Below are positions 54,513-62,826 of a DNA stretch of 64,000 bases, piece after piece. The notes under the pieces were generated by a model. That model searched no databases. It was not told where the DNA came from and worked only from the letters and a program-made list of their open reading frames with translations. Positions within the stretch are counted from its first letter, which is position 1. Each line of letters begins with the position of its first letter. Both the position numbers and the translations under genes were made by a program. Source of the DNA: Exilibacterium sp. (lineage in GTDB: Bacteria; Pseudomonadota; Gammaproteobacteria; Pseudomonadales; Cellvibrionaceae); contig JANQMH010000033.1 of NCBI GenBank assembly GCA_028280195.1, forward strand, positions 1 through 64,000, read 5' to 3'.

Positions 54513-56500
54513 TGCCGTTGATCAGCCTGCGGGGCATCAGTAAACACTACGGCGGTGACGACGGCACCCCGCGAGCTGAAGTGTTGCACGATATCGACCT
54601 GGAGATTGACGCCGGCGAGTTCGTCGCCATCGTCGGCGCATCGGGATCAGGGAAATCCACGCTGATGCATATCCTCGGTTGTATGGATCGCCCCTCCTCA
54701 GGTCAGTACCTTTTCAACGGCGAGGATGTCGCCACCCTGGACAGCGACCAACTGGCAGCATTGCGGCGCGAGGCATTTGGTTTTGTGTTTCAGGCCTATC
54801 ACCTGATTCCTACCGAGAGCGCCCGCGAGAATGTCGAAGTGCCGGCCCTCTATGCGGGTATGAACGAAACCTCCCGCCAGACACGGGCTACTGAACTGCT
54901 GCAACGCTTAGGTCTCGAGGATCACCTGGACAATCGTCCGTCCCAGCTTTCTGGTGGCCAACAGCAGCGCGTGTCGATCGCCCGCGCTCTGATTAATGGC
55001 GGTCAGGTCATTCTCGCCGATGAGCCCACCGGCGCACTGGACAGCGAAACCGGCGAAGAAGTGATGGATTTGCTGACTGATCTCGCTGCCAAGGGCCACA
55101 CCGTTATCCTGATCACCCACGACTATAAACTCGCGGCCCGGTCGCAACGCGTCATTGAAATTCAGGATGGGCGAATGGTCGGCGACAGGCGAGAGTTGCG
55201 CCAAGGTATGCGTTGTAATGAAGGTATGCGTTGCAAGACAGAAACGGCCAGCAGGAGGCGAGGTGACGACAGTTCGCCGCGACCAACGTACAACCACCAC
55301 AGTGCACAACTCAGGGAGGAGCTGCGCGATGCCTGTCGCGCAGCCTGGCGAGTGTTACTGATCAACCGTGCCCGTACCCTGCTAACCCTGTTGGGTATTA
55401 TTATCGGCGTGGCCTCGGTGGTGATCATGCTGGCGGTGGGCGAGGGCGCCAAGCGCGCGGTGATGGCCCAGTTGAATGCCCTGGGACCCAATATGCTCCA
55501 CGTGGGCCCCACCAGCCCCAAAACCGGGGGGCCTCGCGGGGTCATCACCGACGGGGATATCGCCGCCATAGCACAACTGCCAGAGGTGCGTCGGGTCATG
55601 GCGGTTGTGCGCGATATGGCGCTGGTGCGCTACGGTGCCGTCAGCCACAACTATCGGGTCCTGGCCGCCACTGAAGTGATGCCGGAGATAAACCGCTGGC
55701 CGCTGGCGCAGGGTCGCTTTTACACCAGTGAGGAAAATCGCAACGTGGCGCCAGTGGTCGTACTAGGCCAGCTGGCTTATCGTCGATTTTTCCCCGACAA
55801 TACCGATCCCTTGGGACAGCAAATTCTGATCAATGAGGCCCCTTACGAAATCATCGGTGTGCTGAGTGAGAAAGGCGCTGAATCCGGATTTAGCGATCAC
55901 GATAGACGCCTGTATGTGCCGCGTCGGACGGGTATGGTGCGCTTATTCCCCGCCCGGCGCAACGAAAGTTATCTGGTTGTGGAAGTTGTCAGCAGCGATC
56001 TGGTGCAGCAAGCCGAACAACGGCTGGAAGCCCTATTGCTGGAGCGCCACGGCCGGGAAGATTTCTGGTTGAACAATGCTGCCGCCCGACACCAGGCGAT
56101 GTTGGCCACCCGCAACAACATGACCCTGATGCTCGCTCTGATCGCCGCTATTTCACTGCTGGTAGGCGGCATTGGCGTGATGAACGTGATGCTGATGACA
56201 GTGCGCGAGCGGGTACGGGAAATCGGTATCCGCATAGCCACCGGCGCCCACCAGCGGGATATCCTGCGCCAGTTCATCACTGAGGCGGCGCTGGTCTCAC
56301 TGCTCGGTGGCGCCATTGGCGCGACCTTGAGTCTGGTCATTATCGCCGTGCTGGCCCTGGTGGGGGTTCCGGTGGCGTTATCTCTGAGTGCCTTACTGGG
56401 TGCAGTTATCTGCGCGGTGGTTGTCGGCGTCGTGTTTGGCTTGATGCCCGCCCGGCAGGCGGCGCGGCTGGACCCGGTAGTGGCTCTGGCGGGGGAATAG
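54512..56500 (+). CDS. MacB-like ABC transporter
   Basis: 662 residues from ATG 54512 (a GTG one codon earlier is possible). N-terminal ATPase: Walker [10 protein letters not shown], signature [15 protein letters not shown], Walker [15 protein letters not shown]. Four membrane helices with a large periplasmic domain: [20 protein letters not shown], then after ~230 residues [20 protein letters not shown]. MacB works as a mechanotransmitter expelling peptides or macrolides from the periplasm. In pseudomonads the homologous PvdRT exports the peptide siderophore pyoverdine, so a role in peptide export fits the neighbours. Confidence 0.92.
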   Translation: MPLISLRGISKHYGGDDGTPRAEVLHDIDLEIDAGEFVAIVGASGSGKSTLMHILGCMDRPSSGQYLFNGEDVATLDSDQLAALRREAFGFVFQAYHLIPTESARENVEVPALYAGMNETSRQTRATELLQRLGLEDHLDNRPSQLSGGQQQRVSIARALINGGQVILADEPTGALDSETGEEVMDLLTDLAAKGHTVILITHDYKLAARSQRVIEIQDGRMVGDRRELRQGMRCNEGMRCKTETASRRRGDDSSPRPTYNHHSAQLREELRDACRAAWRVLLINRARTLLTLLGIIIGVASVVIMLAVGEGAKRAVMAQLNALGPNMLHVGPTSPKTGGPRGVITDGDIAAIAQLPEVRRVMAVVRDMALVRYGAVSHNYRVLAATEVMPEINRWPLAQGRFYTSEENRNVAPVVVLGQLAYRRFFPDNTDPLGQQILINEAPYEIIGVLSEKGAESGFSDHDRRLYVPRRTGMVRLFPARRNESYLVVEVVSSDLVQQAEQRLEALLLERHGREDFWLNNAAARHQAMLATRNNMTLMLALIAAISLLVGGIGVMNVMLMTVRERVREIGIRIATGAHQRDILRQFITEAALVSLLGGAIGATLSLVIIAVLALVGVPVALSLSALLGAVICAVVVGVVFGLMPARQAARLDPVVALAGE

Positions 56501-56509
56501 ACAGGCATC

Positions 56510-58111
56510 ATGCTGGCTTATCTTATTCGACAATCTCGCCTGTTGCTGATAGCCGCCTCTGTAGCCAGCGTAGTATCGGGTATCTGCGGTGTATTGATGA
56601 TCTCCAGAATCAATGCTGCACTAACAACAGAAAACCATTCTGCCGTGCTGATCTGGAGTTTTTTCGGAATCATCGTCGTGTTGATGCTGTGCCGGATTTT
56701 ATCTTCCGCACTGTTCGAATACCTGGCTCAACACGCCATGGCGGAGCTAAGGCGCTATATCTCCGGCAGGGTTTTGGCGGCTGAGCTGCGGCAATTGGAG
56801 GTAATAGGGAGCCCGAAAGTCCATTCCGCATTAAGCGAGCACTGCACGAGCGTCGTCCAGTTTTTCGTTACCCTGCCATCTCTATTGAACAACTCCGTGG
56901 TCGTTATTGGGTGCATGGTTTATCTGTTCATCCTGTCATGGCAAATATTTTTCGCCGCGATTGTGATGGTCGGGTTGGCATCTTTGGGGCACTATCTGGC
57001 ACAGTTTAAAGCGTTAGGGTTTTTAAAAAAAGCCTCTCGCGAGCAAGATCGGCTGTTTGGTTACTTTCGGGCCCTGACTGAAGGGGCGAAGGAATTGCGC
57101 CTCAATGAGCACAAGCGCCTCTTGTTCCGGGAAGAGTTATTGGGTCAATCCATCGAAGACGTGCGCAAAAACCGCACCACGGGCGCTGCGATTTTTATGG
57201 TTTCCTCCAGATGGGGCAACTTTCTTATCTATGCATTCCTTGGCTTGGTACTGTTTGTCCTCGCGGACGATATCCCCAATCGCACTCAGGTGATGACCGG
57301 GTTTGCGCTGGTATTTTTTTATATGATGGGGCCGTTGGAAGGGCTGCTAAGCGCCATTCCCCGTGCCAAGGTTTCCGGTGTGGCCGCTGACCGCATTGAC
57401 GAGATTGTCAAAGAGATGTCTGAAGTCGCGCCAGTGTCAACCTCGGTTTTCCCTGATCGCTCATTCAGTTCTTTACAAATGAAGGCAGTGGTGCATCGCT
57501 ATTACCATGAGCAAAGCGATGAGCTGTTCGAACTGGGCCCTATTGATCTGGCGTTTCAGCCGGGAACGATTACCTTTCTGGTTGGCGGTAACGGCAGCGG
57601 CAAAACGACGTTGGCGAAGCTGGTGACCGGGCTCTATGCACCGGAGTCCGGTGCTGTCATTGTCGATGGCGTGCCTGTCAATGACGCCAACCGCGGCAGC
57701 TATCGACAGCTATTCTCCGCCGTTTTCTCAGACTTTTATTTATTTGAGCGCCTGTTGGAGCTGGATCGCCCCGATCTCGACGAAGCTGGCAACCAGTTGC
57801 TACAGCAGTTGCATTTACAGCACAAGGTCAAGGTCAGCGATGGCGCGTTTACCACTCAGTCGCTTTCTCAAGGACAACGCAAGCGGCTGGCGCTGGTGGC
57901 TGCGCGCTTGGAAGATCGGCCGTTTCTGGTATTTGATGAGTGGGCCGCAGACCAGGACCCCGCATTCAAAGAGGTGTTTTATCGAGAGCTATTGCCTGAA
58001 CTGAAAGCGCAGGGTAAGGCCGTCCTGGTGATCTCCCATGATGACAGGTATTTTAACCTGGGAGACCGGCTGCTGAAATTGGAGAACGGGAGACTGAGCC
58101 CGCTACCGTGA
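56510..58111 (+). CDS. Cyclic-peptide-type ABC exporter (PvdE/SyrD family)
   Basis: 533 residues: six-helix ABC1 membrane domain (LIRQSRLLLIAASVASVVSG, FFAAIVMVGLASLGHYLAQF) fused to an ATPase: Walker A VGGNGSGKTTLAKL near residue 360, signature LSQGQRKRLALVAARL, Walker B FLVFDEWAADQDP, and H-loop ISHDDR. DEWAADQDP is characteristic of the PvdE/SyrD cyclic-peptide exporter group. It starts 9 bp after macB. In this setting it could take the McjD role of exporting and giving immunity to the lasso peptide. Confidence 0.9.
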   Translation: MLAYLIRQSRLLLIAASVASVVSGICGVLMISRINAALTTENHSAVLIWSFFGIIVVLMLCRILSSALFEYLAQHAMAELRRYISGRVLAAELRQLEVIGSPKVHSALSEHCTSVVQFFVTLPSLLNNSVVVIGCMVYLFILSWQIFFAAIVMVGLASLGHYLAQFKALGFLKKASREQDRLFGYFRALTEGAKELRLNEHKRLLFREELLGQSIEDVRKNRTTGAAIFMVSSRWGNFLIYAFLGLVLFVLADDIPNRTQVMTGFALVFFYMMGPLEGLLSAIPRAKVSGVAADRIDEIVKEMSEVAPVSTSVFPDRSFSSLQMKAVVHRYYHEQSDELFELGPIDLAFQPGTITFLVGGNGSGKTTLAKLVTGLYAPESGAVIVDGVPVNDANRGSYRQLFSAVFSDFYLFERLLELDRPDLDEAGNQLLQQLHLQHKVKVSDGAFTTQSLSQGQRKRLALVAARLEDRPFLVFDEWAADQDPAFKEVFYRELLPELKAQGKAVLVISHDDRYFNLGDRLLKLENGRLSPLP

Positions 58112-58125
58112 GCCTTGTTGGCGCT

Positions 58126-58223
58126 ACAATGCCTGTACTGCAATATCGGTGCTGTAATGTTGGTATTACAATATCGGTACTACAATATCGGTACTACAAT
58201 ACTGATACTACAGCGTCGGCACT
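58126..58223. repeat. Seven tandem 14-bp repeats
   Basis: Seven head-to-tail 14-mers, consensus ACAATATCGGTACT: units start at 58126, 58140, 58154, 58168, 58182, 58196 and 58210; two in the middle are identical. The array fills the gap between two convergent genes and supplies the stop codon of the ParB-like gene. Confidence 0.88.
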
Positions 58224-59134
58224 GACGACTTCTGCAAGTCCAACTTGGCTTTAAGAACAGAAGTTTTGCGGATCACGGGTACGATGCGCGTCAGACGAGG
58301 ATCGGCATAGTCCTTGAACAACGGCGGTCGCGGCGCGTCGAGATAAAATGCTCGATCCTGTTTAACCGCTGCAGGTAACAGGAAATCTGACACATCGGCC
58401 TCCGAAGCGTCAATCAACAGACAAGGCACATAGCGAAAGCCCAACTCACGCAGTGCATAGACGCGGTGTGAACCATTGATCAGGATGATGCGATTACCCG
58501 ATCGAGTGGCGCTGATCACGTTGTCGCTGAATCCCACATACATCACGATCGCATGACTTGCCGAGCCGACCGGATTGAAGTTTTGAATCGCATCCGGTTC
58601 GACGGTGACAACGTCCAGGAAACGCAGATCATTGGACGCCGACGTGAACATATAGCCGCCATCGGATTGCGTGCAACGCACCGGAGGATGCGCGTGAGCA
58701 CCGCTACACGACACCAGGTCGATAATATCCTGCGCACTCGGAGTAGATGCGAGCGAGGCCTTGATCTGCTCGACATGATGCAAGTTGATCGACTCCTGAA
58801 AAACGACCAAGCGGTCAATCTCCACCATGCACCAGCGCCGCGGTACCAGGGAAATCATTCTGTGCATCGACGGTTGCTGGAGTACTTGTTCGGCCAAAGG
58901 TTTCATTTCTTGCGAAAGCTCGCGCACACCGATACTGTCGGCGATACCTGCTTCCTCTTTCATAATGTTTAGCGCCACAGCGCGCGCTTCGCGCCATTCA
59001 GCCACTAGTACAGGGTCGTCAAAACTTCGAGGCGGACACCGCTCCCTAATAAATCGAATGAATTTCGGTAACGGAAATAATCCCTTGATCACCAGGGTCG
59101 GATTGCTGGCGTCTTCGTCGATAGTCGTGTTCAT
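58208..59134 (-). CDS. ParB/sulfiredoxin-fold protein beside the lasso genes
   Basis: 308 residues. RIILINGSHRVYALRELGF (about residues 222-240) is the ParB-like GxxR/HR signature, preceded by a strand region with MVEIDRLVVFQESINLHHVE and IKASL, typical of ParB-N domains. No C-terminal ParB HTH. Such domains can bind or hydrolyse nucleotides (CTP in ParB) or phosphorylate serine (SerK, Srx-like). It is divergent from precursor 1; whether it tailors the peptide or regulates the cluster is open. Confidence 0.72.
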   Translation of the reverse strand: MNTTIDEDASNPTLVIKGLFPLPKFIRFIRERCPPRSFDDPVLVAEWREARAVALNIMKEEAGIADSIGVRELSQEMKPLAEQVLQQPSMHRMISLVPRRWCMVEIDRLVVFQESINLHHVEQIKASLASTPSAQDIIDLVSCSGAHAHPPVRCTQSDGGYMFTSASNDLRFLDVVTVEPDAIQNFNPVGSASHAIVMYVGFSDNVISATRSGNRIILINGSHRVYALRELGFRYVPCLLIDASEADVSDFLLPAAVKQDRAFYLDAPRPPLFKDYADPRLTRIVPVIRKTSVLKAKLDLQKSSVPTL

Positions 59135-59247
59135 CTATCGGCATCCTGTTTGTAGTGGATTATTGGCTTGCCATCGAAAATGATATAGTATATTTCTTCT
59201 TTGTGTCGAATCAATAGTCGACGGCTTTTGCATTTATCCGTAGTTTT

Positions 59248-59292
59248 TTATCAATCAGCCAATGATTGATAAGAATATTTACTATATATACT
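59248..59292 (+). promoter_or_regulatory. Operator-like palindrome and promoter before precursor 1
   Basis: TTATCAATCA (59248-59257) and TGATTGATAA (59263-59272) are exact inverted arms, 5 bp apart. TTGATA (59266-59271) inside the right arm and TATACT (59287-59292) make a plausible promoter (15-bp spacer). A regulator bound here would block RNA polymerase. Confidence 0.6.
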
Positions 59293-59313
59293 TACGAGCA
59301 AAAGGAACTGATT

Positions 59314-59496
59314 ATGAACGAACTCATTGAACTCGGTGTGCTGAATACGGAACTCAAGTCGCAAAACAACGGTGCTTTGCCGGATCACGAGCTTAGAGAC
59401 CTGGGCTTGGTAGTTGCGGAAACCAAAGCACATGACCACGGTACCAAGATGGACGATACTTTCCCATCTACATCTCCAGACTCTCTTTCACGGTAA
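59314..59496 (+). CDS. Lasso peptide precursor A1
   Basis: 60 residues, AAAGGAACTG before the ATG. Leader residues 1-38 end in AETK with Thr37 at -2, the conserved protease mark, and L27-x3-G31-x5-T37 has the spacing of the RRE-recognised leader motif. The proposed core is residues 39-60 (22 aa): ring AHDHGTKMD with Ala1 N-terminus joined to Asp9, then a 13-residue tail ending SLSR. Ala1 is known in some lasso peptides (caulonodin type). The leader itself contains a diverged copy of leader-end plus ring (residues 2-24). A start at Gly43 was considered and rejected. Confidence 0.82.
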   Translation: MNELIELGVLNTELKSQNNGALPDHELRDLGLVVAETKAHDHGTKMDDTFPSTSPDSLSR

Positions 59497-59503
59497 AGAC
59501 CAG

Positions 59504-59536
59504 GCGAGCGGTGTGATCAAGGCCTGCATCGCTCGC
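59504..59536 (+). promoter_or_regulatory. Stem-loop between precursor and B gene
   Basis: GCGAGCG (59504-59510) and CGCTCGC (59530-59536) are exact inverted arms with a 19-base loop and no T run, just after the A1 stop. Such a hairpin can stabilise precursor mRNA and reduce read-through to the enzymes. Confidence 0.55.
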
Positions 59537-59560
59537 TCTGCAAAAACTAATGAGGTCTCC

Positions 59561-60262
59561 ATGGGTACGGCGACACCCCCCTATTTTCTGTCAAAACAAG
59601 CCCATGTGTGCGTCGCCAGCGACACGCTATTTTTATTGGATGAAGCCAATGGAAAATACCTGTCGATTGGCAAAGAGCAAGCGGCAAGCCTCGCGCCCTT
59701 TATTTTGGATTGGCCGATAACATCAAAAAATGGCAATACGCCAACGCTGCTTCAATCCCTGCTTGGCCGCAGCCTGATTACCAAAGATCCCAAGCTGGGA
59801 AAATCCGCCACACCTGCAACAATACAGATGCCTGTGGCCTGGTTGCGAGATGGCCAGCCTCGAGGACGCCCCAGGATCACAGCGAATGACTTTTACAGAT
59901 TCTCGATGTCAGTGGCCTACGCCCTTGGCAGTAAAAAATATTTGCCGTTTAGACGCATTGTTTCGACGGTGCAAAAAAGGAAGCGACCTGCCCAAGAGCG
60001 ACAGGTTCAAACCGACGTACTGGCATCGTTGATTCGTGTGTTCGATTGGCTGCGGCCGCTCGCCTTTAAGAAGACGAATGAATGCTTTTTATATTGCCTG
60101 GCGCTCAACGAATTTTTGTCGAAATACGGTGTCTACCCGACCTGGATATTCGCGGTACAAGCGCGGCCTTTCACCGCTCACTGTTGGCTACAGTACGGCG
60201 ATCAGGCGCTGACTGATATACCATTCAACTTGCGTCGGATGGTCCCGATCCTCGTTATCTGA
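59561..60262 (+). CDS. Lasso B protein: leader-binding plus leader-peptidase fusion
   Basis: 233 residues from ATG 59561 (MGTATPPYFLSKQAHV). Residues 8-80 form a PqqD-like RRE domain (CVASDTLFLLDEANGKYLSI). Residues ~95-225 are the transglutaminase-like protease: Cys175 in TNECFLYC, His207 in FTAHCWL, Asp219 in ALTDIP. The 32- and 12-residue spacings equal those I recall for the McjB triad (Cys150, His182, Asp194). It removes the leader after Lys38. The frame upstream of 59561 overlaps A1 and is not coding. Confidence 0.88.
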   Translation: MGTATPPYFLSKQAHVCVASDTLFLLDEANGKYLSIGKEQAASLAPFILDWPITSKNGNTPTLLQSLLGRSLITKDPKLGKSATPATIQMPVAWLRDGQPRGRPRITANDFYRFSMSVAYALGSKKYLPFRRIVSTVQKRKRPAQERQVQTDVLASLIRVFDWLRPLAFKKTNECFLYCLALNEFLSKYGVYPTWIFAVQARPFTAHCWLQYGDQALTDIPFNLRRMVPILVI

Positions 60263-60275
60263 AGGTACAGACCCC

Positions 60276-62126
60276 ATGTATCGGTATATCGCTATCTTCT
60301 GGAACCGTTGCTCGAATCCGTCTGTGGAACAGGCCAGGCATGTTGCGGAGAAAATAACAGCAAACATTCCGGGTATCACATGCGCCTTGAAAACGGCTGA
60401 CGCCGCCGTCTATTATCAAAGCAGCGATCAAGGTGTGTTTGAATGTAGCCGGTCGGGTTCACTCGTTATACTGGGTAAAGTATTCACCAAAAAATTTGGC
60501 ATTGGCGATATGCCTGAACGCGCCGTATTCGATACCGCTTCTGCCGATGCCGCTTGCAACAGCGAAGGTCGCACGCTCGTGCAGGACTATTGGGGAAGAT
60601 ACATTGCCTTTGGCTGCAACCCGCGCACGCAACATTGGTTCGCTATGAGGGACCCAAGCGGAGAAATACCTTGCCACATGACGGTTGTCGGCGATGTGAC
60701 GGTATTGTTCTCCAGCATGGAGGACTGTTTGACGCTGCAACTGCGGCAGTTTTCCATCAACTGGCCCTATCTGGCCGGTTCACTTATCCATCCGTTCCGC
60801 GATACCAGCCAGACCGGCTGCAAAGAAATCACCATGCTGGAAGCAGCGGAGGTGGTCACTATTGAGAATGGGCTGCCCGCAGCTCGAGCATGTCATTGGG
60901 ATGTGCTGCAAGCCGCCGCCGAGGATCCCATTACCGATGTGAACGAAGCGGTCCGGCTGGCGCGGACAACCCTGCTTGGCTGCATCGGTGCATTGGCAAG
61001 CCAGCATAGCCATATTCAATTAAAGCTATCGGGTGGACTTGATTCGTCGATTGTCCTGGCAGGTTTGCTGCATGCGCCGACCAGGCCCGAGGTGGAGTGT
61101 GTTCACCACTACGATTCCGGCATCGGAGCGGATGAAAGAGAATACGCAAGAATGGCGGTTGCCGGCGCTTGCCAGTCCTCAGGCAGAACCTGTGAGCTGA
61201 TTGAGTATGAACGAAGACCTCACTGCTCTCTGGAAGAAATACTGGATTTTCCACGCACGGCTCGGCTCTTGTACTGTTCCGGCTACCTGCTACATCGCGA
61301 TGTCGGTTCAGTTAGTGCCCTGAGTGGCATGCCGACCCGTTTCACGGGCGTTGGTGGTGATGCCGTATTTCTTCGCTTCAAGGGTAATGGCGGCGCGATC
61401 GACTACGCATGGCGCCATGGCATTAATCTTGAGTTGCTGCGTGTCGCACTCGAAACCGCGCAGTCGGGTGATTCATTCTATGGGGTCTTGAAAGACGCTA
61501 TTCGTTATGGGGTGCTCAAGCAGCCGCTCTCCGTTAATAAAGGGTGGGGCAGTCCTTGCCCATGGCTTCGCGTCGGCGCGAATCAAGCCGAATTCCAGCC
61601 CCGCTGGATGCGACACGGGCTCGCACAAGACCATAAACTGTCCCCGAATAAACTGACACACATAAGCCGCATGGTTTTTCCCACCACTATTCTGGACCCC
61701 TTCGAAGGCGCCGGTCCCTGGCATGGCGTCTCGCCTATCAACGCCCAGCCTGTCATCGAGTTGTTTGCCCGGATGCCCCTTCACATTCTTATGGCTGATG
61801 CAGAGGATAGAACGATCGCACGCCGCGCCTTTGCAGGCTTACTTCCTGAGCCTCTGCTCTCTCGAAGGGTCAAGTGTTACCTCGATGATCACGCGGTCGC
61901 AGTCACTCAACACCACCGCGACTTTATCAGAAGTATGCTGGTTGACGGCATCCTGGCAAAACAGGGATACATTGACAGCGCCGCTGCTGCTGCCGGCATC
62001 CAAAGCGTGAGCCCGGACAATGCGTCACAGGTACTCGGGATCTTCGGCCCCCAACTCAATGTCGAGGTATGGTTAAGAAAATGGACGGGCTCTGCGGAGC
62101 GTCTCGAAACCGCGGTCGGCTATTAA
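60276..62126 (+). CDS. Lasso cyclase (asparagine-synthase-like C protein)
   Basis: 616 residues; GAAGG precedes the ATG. N-terminal Ntn-like half lacks the catalytic Cys2 (MYRYIAIFW), as in lasso cyclases, so no glutaminase. The PP-loop ATPase has LKLSGGLDSSIVLAGL at residue ~250 and GVGGDAVFLRF near 350. It activates the Asp9 side chain as an acyl-adenylate and closes the Ala1-Asp9 isopeptide ring. 13 bp after B, so co-transcribed. Confidence 0.92.
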   Translation: MYRYIAIFWNRCSNPSVEQARHVAEKITANIPGITCALKTADAAVYYQSSDQGVFECSRSGSLVILGKVFTKKFGIGDMPERAVFDTASADAACNSEGRTLVQDYWGRYIAFGCNPRTQHWFAMRDPSGEIPCHMTVVGDVTVLFSSMEDCLTLQLRQFSINWPYLAGSLIHPFRDTSQTGCKEITMLEAAEVVTIENGLPAARACHWDVLQAAAEDPITDVNEAVRLARTTLLGCIGALASQHSHIQLKLSGGLDSSIVLAGLLHAPTRPEVECVHHYDSGIGADEREYARMAVAGACQSSGRTCELIEYERRPHCSLEEILDFPRTARLLYCSGYLLHRDVGSVSALSGMPTRFTGVGGDAVFLRFKGNGGAIDYAWRHGINLELLRVALETAQSGDSFYGVLKDAIRYGVLKQPLSVNKGWGSPCPWLRVGANQAEFQPRWMRHGLAQDHKLSPNKLTHISRMVFPTTILDPFEGAGPWHGVSPINAQPVIELFARMPLHILMADAEDRTIARRAFAGLLPEPLLSRRVKCYLDDHAVAVTQHHRDFIRSMLVDGILAKQGYIDSAAAAAGIQSVSPDNASQVLGIFGPQLNVEVWLRKWTGSAERLETAVGY

Positions 62127-62318
62127 TCCGGTATGCTCAGAGGCAGCGCAAGCAACTAACTGGCTGCAGTGGTTACTCACCTGGAAGATGGCGCATTATA
62201 TACTTGCTATATATTGGGGGTATATTTATCGATAGTCTTGCCGGGAATCAGTAGAGTTGAACAGACGCTCAGTGAATGGTCACTGGGTAGATAAACTGGC
62301 TGACAGTAGGTGATTATT

Positions 62319-62501
62319 ATGAACGAGTTGATTGAGCTAGGCGTGTTAAACGCAGAACTCAAGGCACCAGACTGCGGTGCCTTGCAGGATAACGAACTCA
62401 TGGAACTGGGCCTGGTAGTCTCTGAAACTAAAGCGCACGACCACGGCACACTGATGGATAATTGCTTGCCGACCACATCTCCAGACGGTCTCCCTTGTTA
62501 G
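62319..62501 (+). CDS. Lasso peptide precursor A2 with two tail cysteines
   Basis: 60 residues with the same layout as A1: leader 1-38 ending SETK, core 39-60. Ring AHDHGTLMD (Ala1-Asp9), tail starting NCLPTT and ending GLPC, so cysteines at core positions 11 and 22. GTAGGTGA precedes the ATG. A CAGTG...CACTG palindrome lies at 62270-62285. Residues 2-24 repeat residues 25-47 (Asn, Glu, Leu, Glu, Leu, Gly, Glu, Lys, Ala, Asp, Gly, Leu, Asp conserved). It lies 192 bp after C, perhaps with its own promoter. Confidence 0.82.
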   Translation: MNELIELGVLNAELKAPDCGALQDNELMELGLVVSETKAHDHGTLMDNCLPTTSPDGLPC

Positions 62502-62826
62502 TGATGGGCCGGGATAGCGAGGGATGCCTGGCAAACAGCAGATGAGTCCTGCGCATTCCTCGCAAATGTTTGACATCTTTATCGAGGCCAGAGGTGGGCT
62601 TGCCGAGCAGCAGGGTCTTGGCCTCCTTGATGATGGCGCGCGATGCGGTCGAATGCATCCTGCATCGCGACCGACAGTAGGAAAAATCGCACCGTGTCGA
62701 GCACGAGACGGCATGCGACCACAGATCACAGGTGGTGGCGAGGATGGCGAGCGGCAGCAATCCTACCGCCACAGTCAACGCGACCAACCTTTCCCCGACT
62801 AACGCTGCTGTCGAGGCACTGGCGCC
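62502..62826. other. GC-rich non-coding or decayed stretch
   Basis: No convincing gene between precursor A2 and the convergent receptor. Minus-strand frames give fragments (for example FFLLSVAMQDAF) broken by shifts, so it may be a remnant of an older gene. Confidence 0.45.

Noticed and set aside
58126..58223. 14-bp array as a CRISPR
   Set aside because: Repeats are contiguous with no spacers.
59440..59496. Lasso core starting at Gly43 of A1
   Set aside because: Would put Asp at ring position 5 or 6 and no Thr at -2; Ala39 gives Thr at -2 and Asp at 9 in both precursors.
59414..59560. In-frame upstream extension of the lasso B gene
   Set aside because: Overlaps precursor A1 and reads as non-domain sequence; ATG 59561 starts directly before the PqqD-like domain.
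62428..62787. Minus-strand ORF with a PTSGLD string after precursor A2
   Set aside because: Resembles an ABC motif in only a few residues; surrounding sequence has none of the other ABC motifs, and frames are broken.
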